Shown in pieces: positions 61,582 to 64,000 of a stretch of DNA of 64,000 nucleotides. Position 1 is the stretch's first letter, and every line of letters begins with the position of its first letter. Origin of the DNA: DATAFF01 sp963744915 (GTDB lineage Bacteria; Pseudomonadota; Alphaproteobacteria; Rhizobiales; Aestuariivirgaceae); the NCBI GenBank assembly GCA_963744915.1, contig CAVUUY010000002.1:40692-104691 (forward strand), given 5' to 3'. The translations under genes were made by a program, and so were the position numbers. The notes below the pieces were generated by a model, which was given only the letters and a program-made list of their open reading frames with translations, ran no database searches and was not told the origin of the DNA.

Positions 61582-63276
61582 TCAGCTGGCCATTACAAAA
61601 ACCATGATCGTGCCCCAAGTCGTCAGCAAGATGTTCGCGATCGGGTATGCCGGCGTATAGCCCAGAACTGCGACAGGGCTTCCGGAACGCTCCTGGACGG
61701 CGGCCATCGCTGCAGTCACCGTCTGCGCCCCGGTCAAAGCCCCGAGAAGAAGTATCGGGTTCATCCGCAGCGCGAAATGACCGAAGAACAAACCAACGAC
61801 CTGCGGCAGCAGGGTCACCACCATGCCGCCGAGCAGGAGCCCGATGCCCACCTCCCTCAGCGCCGAGAGGAAGATCGGTCCCGCATGAATCCCGGTGAGC
61901 CCGACGAAAGCCGCTAGTCCCAGCGACGTCATAAAGGTGACTGCGCCCTCGGGAATCCGCCCGAACAGCGGATAAAGGGTGCGCAGATGACCAACCAAAA
62001 GTCCAGCGAGCAGCGTGCCGACGCTCGTGCTCAGCGAGATTTTGACGCTTCCGACCGAAAAGGTCGCAAGAACGCCAACGAGGCCGCCGAGGAAAATCGC
62101 GAGCCCCAACACGACGAAATCGATACTTGCACTGGGAGCAACGATGGCACCGATCTTCGCCGCCGCCCTCTGCACGACAGGCTCCGGGCCGACGATGCGT
62201 AGCAAATCGCCACGCTGCAGCACGACGCCGGCCGCGATGGGGATCTCCTGATCGCCGCGGCTCACCGATCGCAGATAGAGGCCACGTGTCCAATCCTCCC
62301 GCGAGGTATCCCCGAGATTCGTGCCTGCAAGCTCTGGATTCATCAGGAGGACATCGGCGGCTGTGACCGGAATGTCGAGAAGCTCCTTGTCCTCGACCTC
62401 CTCAGCGCGTGGTCCGACCAGCTCAATGATGATCTGGCGCGCCCCGGAGAGCGCGATCACGTCGCCCGCCTCAAGAGTCGTGCCGGGCTCTGCTTCGATG
62501 ATGCGTTCTCCTCGACGGAGCCGGTGGATGAACAGCCGGTGCTCGGGCACACGGGCCTCGGCGGCGGCGACGGTCAATCCGACCAGAGGGGAATCCTCCG
62601 CCAACCGATAGGCTCGCAGCTCGAATTTCCGCCAAGCGGATGCCAAGCCTGGTTTGGCGCGGGTCATCCCCAGTGCCTGCTCGAGCTTGAGTGCCTCCGT
62701 CCTCAGGTCAATCTTCAGGAGCATCGGCGCAATCACGGTGCAGAAGATGATCACGCCGGCATAGCCGAAGATGTAGCAGACCGCATCCGCCACGGCGATG
62801 TGCGCAACAAACAGCGCGCGGTCCGCCTCGGGCAAGGCCAACCCGTTGATCGCGTCCGTCGCCGTCCCCATGGCGGCGCTTTGAGTGAGGGCACCCGACA
62901 TGAGCCCGGCCGCAAAGCCCGGATCCAGCCGCAGCATCTTGGCAACAAGGATCGAAGCGGCAAGGCCAGTGATGCACACGACAACGGCCAGCAATATCGG
63001 CTTCAGCCCATCGCGCTTCAGCGCCTGCATGAACTGCGGGCCGACCGAGTAGCCGATCCCGAACAGGAACAGCAGGAACAGGAAGGATTTGGTCATGCCC
63101 GAGACGGGCACATGCGCGAACTGCCCGACGAATAGCCCGGCGAAAAGAGCGCCCGTGACCGGACCGAGGCTGAACGCCCCAATCTTGAAGCTTCCGATCC
63201 AGTAGCCCGCGGCAATCACCAGGAACAGCGCGAGCTCCGGGTAGCGGACCAGGAATTGCTCCAGCCAGGCTAACAT
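61582..63276 (-). CDS. AspT/YidE-family transporter (aspartate:alanine exchanger type)
   Basis: This 564-residue membrane protein has two five-to-six-helix blocks (about residues 1-190 and 380-564) flanking two TrkA-C (RCK_C) cytoplasmic domains, one near 205-285 (SPLVGLTVAAAEARVPEHRL, TTLEAGDVIALSG) and one near 290-370. GLMSGALTQSAAMGTATDAI and GALTGAQTVTAAMAAVQERSG are the duplicated AspT motifs. Relatives exchange aspartate for alanine or transport dicarboxylates. No aspartate decarboxylase is beside it. An FNR/FixK box lies 124 bp upstream, suggesting microaerobic or anaerobic induction. Confidence 0.87.
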   Translation of the reverse strand: MLAWLEQFLVRYPELALFLVIAAGYWIGSFKIGAFSLGPVTGALFAGLFVGQFAHVPVSGMTKSFLFLLFLFGIGYSVGPQFMQALKRDGLKPILLAVVVCITGLAASILVAKMLRLDPGFAAGLMSGALTQSAAMGTATDAINGLALPEADRALFVAHIAVADAVCYIFGYAGVIIFCTVIAPMLLKIDLRTEALKLEQALGMTRAKPGLASAWRKFELRAYRLAEDSPLVGLTVAAAEARVPEHRLFIHRLRRGERIIEAEPGTTLEAGDVIALSGARQIIIELVGPRAEEVEDKELLDIPVTAADVLLMNPELAGTNLGDTSREDWTRGLYLRSVSRGDQEIPIAAGVVLQRGDLLRIVGPEPVVQRAAAKIGAIVAPSASIDFVVLGLAIFLGGLVGVLATFSVGSVKISLSTSVGTLLAGLLVGHLRTLYPLFGRIPEGAVTFMTSLGLAAFVGLTGIHAGPIFLSALREVGIGLLLGGMVVTLLPQVVGLFFGHFALRMNPILLLGALTGAQTVTAAMAAVQERSGSPVAVLGYTPAYPIANILLTTWGTIMVFVMAS

Positions 63277-63399
63277 CGCGACCTGCCGAGTATTGGCGCC
63301 CGCATGATTGGACCCTCAGAGGTGCTCATGCTAGCGCGAGCGGAAGAAGGGCTGCAAGTGAGCGTTCATGCTTATGGCGCGTGGGCTTCGCTCGGCATT

Positions 63400-63413
63400 T
63401 TGATCGAGATCAA
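63400..63413. promoter_or_regulatory. FNR/FixK-type anaerobox upstream of the AspT-like gene
   Basis: TTGATCGAGATCAA is a perfect TTGAT-N4-ATCAA dyad, the consensus for FNR, FixK and Anr. On the minus strand a CATAAG hexamer (63370-63375) lies about 34 bp from the box centre, fitting a class II activated promoter (box near -41) driving the AspT-like gene. Confidence 0.7.
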
Positions 63414-63424
63414 ACGTCAGCGCA

Positions 63425-63610
63425 CTATGTGATTTTCTGACGAATTTCTCGCGTTCGACCAACTTCCTTGGTGGGGCGACCGTTGCCCTCATCTCCGGCC
63501 TCGAACAGCACATCGCCAGCCCTCAGCTTTTCTGAAGTCGCCCGCGAAAATAGGTCCGACAAGAACGACTTCGGCAGGTCTAGCCAATTGCTCGAAACAG
63601 CGATCCTCAC
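63425..63610 (-). pseudogene. Crp/Fnr-family regulator fragment
   Basis: A GTG-started frame of 61 residues reads WLDLPKSFLSDLFSRATSEK followed by LRAGDVLFEAGDEGNG, clearly the first strands of a Crp-type cyclic-nucleotide-binding domain, but after GNG the sequence diverges (RPTKEVGRTREIRQK) and stops. The rest of the sensor domain and the helix-turn-helix are missing. It is a truncated remnant, lying just upstream of the FNR/FixK box. Confidence 0.6.
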
Positions 63611-63731
63611 TGCTGCCTCTGGTTTGGCCCCTTAGCGCGGAACCAGAATTTTACTACCTCGTGTTCTAGATCATCTCCAACACTGTTGGTGGATGCTAGC
63701 GTGATCGGACCCAGTCTTTTCCGGGGAAGCT

Positions 63732-63920
63732 GTGCCCCAAACTCTCTCCCTGAATGGCTGGTGGCAGGGACCTGTGAGTTGCGTCGATGCGTCTGCACGG
63801 TCCCTGCGCCCGCGCCTTTTGCGCCTCCTGGTTGAGATATATCGACGTCACCGACCTACTGATTCTTTTCGGCCCGAGGCCCTCAGGCGCTTGGGCTCCA
63901 TGGTGCTTACAGTTTTATGA
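63732..63920 (+). CDS. Short open frame overlapping the response-regulator start; doubtful
   Basis: A GTG frame of 62 residues with high Arg content (LRPRLLRLLVEIYRRHRPTD) ends in a TGA that overlaps the ATG of the following regulator by 4 bp, the pattern of coupled genes. No family is recognised and no good ribosome-binding site is seen. It may be the tail of a decayed gene or a spurious frame. Confidence 0.2.
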   Translation: MPQTLSLNGWWQGPVSCVDASARSLRPRLLRLLVEIYRRHRPTDSFRPEALRRLGSMVLTVL

Positions 63921-64000
63921 CCGATCAGCAGAAAACAGTCTGTGTTGTTGATGACGATCCAGACATGCGGAAGGCACTGGAGCGTGTCCTCAGTGTGCAT
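63917..64000 (+). CDS. Response regulator (FixJ/receiver-domain type), 3' end outside window
   Basis: ATG at 63917 begins 28 visible residues: MTDQQKTVCVVDDDPDMRKA and onward. VCVVDDDP is the first strand and acidic triad of a receiver domain, and the RKALERVL helix follows. The style matches FixJ/NarL-like regulators, but the output domain is beyond the window. Its neighbours (Crp/Fnr fragment, FNR/FixK box) hint at oxygen-related control, which is an inference. Confidence 0.75.
   Translation, partial: MTDQQKTVCVVDDDPDMRKALERVLSVH

Overview
The window looks like the chromosomal replication-origin region of a GC-rich alphaproteobacterium, most likely of the order Hyphomicrobiales (Rhizobiales). 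This is inferred from gene order, not from a database search. The supporting order is: hisB-DUF2628-hisH-hisA-hisF/E-coaA divergent from hslVU; the block mltA/Tim44/secB/dnaQ/coaE/aroE/maf/PPDK-regulator; the origin-type intergenic region between the PPDK-regulator gene and hemE; and hemE-hemJ-rho-mnmE-mnmG-rsmG-parA-parB with convergent holA-lptE-leuS. Genes on both sides of 25.7-26.06 kb point away from that gap. The gap holds three near-consensus DnaA boxes, three GANTC sites and an AT-rich end at hemE, so it is called a candidate oriC. A perfect parS lies 6.4 kb away and a one-mismatch parS 8.4 kb away.

Layout. 1-11.2 kb: a plus-strand catabolic/transport cluster (hydantoinase B subunit cut by the window edge, complete branched-chain-amino-acid-type ABC transporter, class III aminotransferase, aldehyde dehydrogenase, gamma-glutamyltransferase-like protein) and a converging cupin gene. 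It ends at a decayed tyrosine-integrase gene next to tRNA-Ser(GGA), which suggests an old genomic island. 11.6-25.7 kb: msrA, pantothenate kinase, histidine genes including an in-frame HisF-HisE fusion, HslVU protease, cell-wall, secretion and nucleotide housekeeping genes. 25.7-41.7 kb: oriC/parABS neighbourhood, tRNA-modification enzymes, Rho, DNA polymerase III delta, LptE, LeuRS. parB carries an apparent one-base insertion.

41.7-48.9 kb: orphan CbtB with a short B12-type leader, a histidine-phosphatase relative lacking its first catalytic His, an L,D-transpeptidase, an OmpR-type regulator coupled to a cyclic-nucleotide-binding protein, xth, lolA and ftsK. 49-54.3 kb: an inverted intergenic repeat, two tandem unrecognised paralogues with weak similarity to degenerate PP2C phosphatases and a duplicated ~110-bp leader, then amtB behind a strong sigma-54 promoter but with no glnK beside it. 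54.3-59.3 kb: tesB, a UbiH-type hydroxylase, DUF971, Trm112-like, LonN-domain, thioredoxin-TPR and prolyl-tRNA-editing genes. 59.4-64 kb: tRNA-Gly(GCC) followed by an accessory zone with a RibD-type reductase, several gene relics (VOC, P-loop kinase, Crp/Fnr), an AspT-type transporter behind an FNR/FixK box, and the start of a response regulator cut by the window end.

The most novel-looking items are the tandem degenerate PP2C-like paralogues, the HisF-HisE fusion, the catabolic island at tRNA-Ser, the short B12-type leader of the orphan CbtB gene, and the apparent frameshift in parB.
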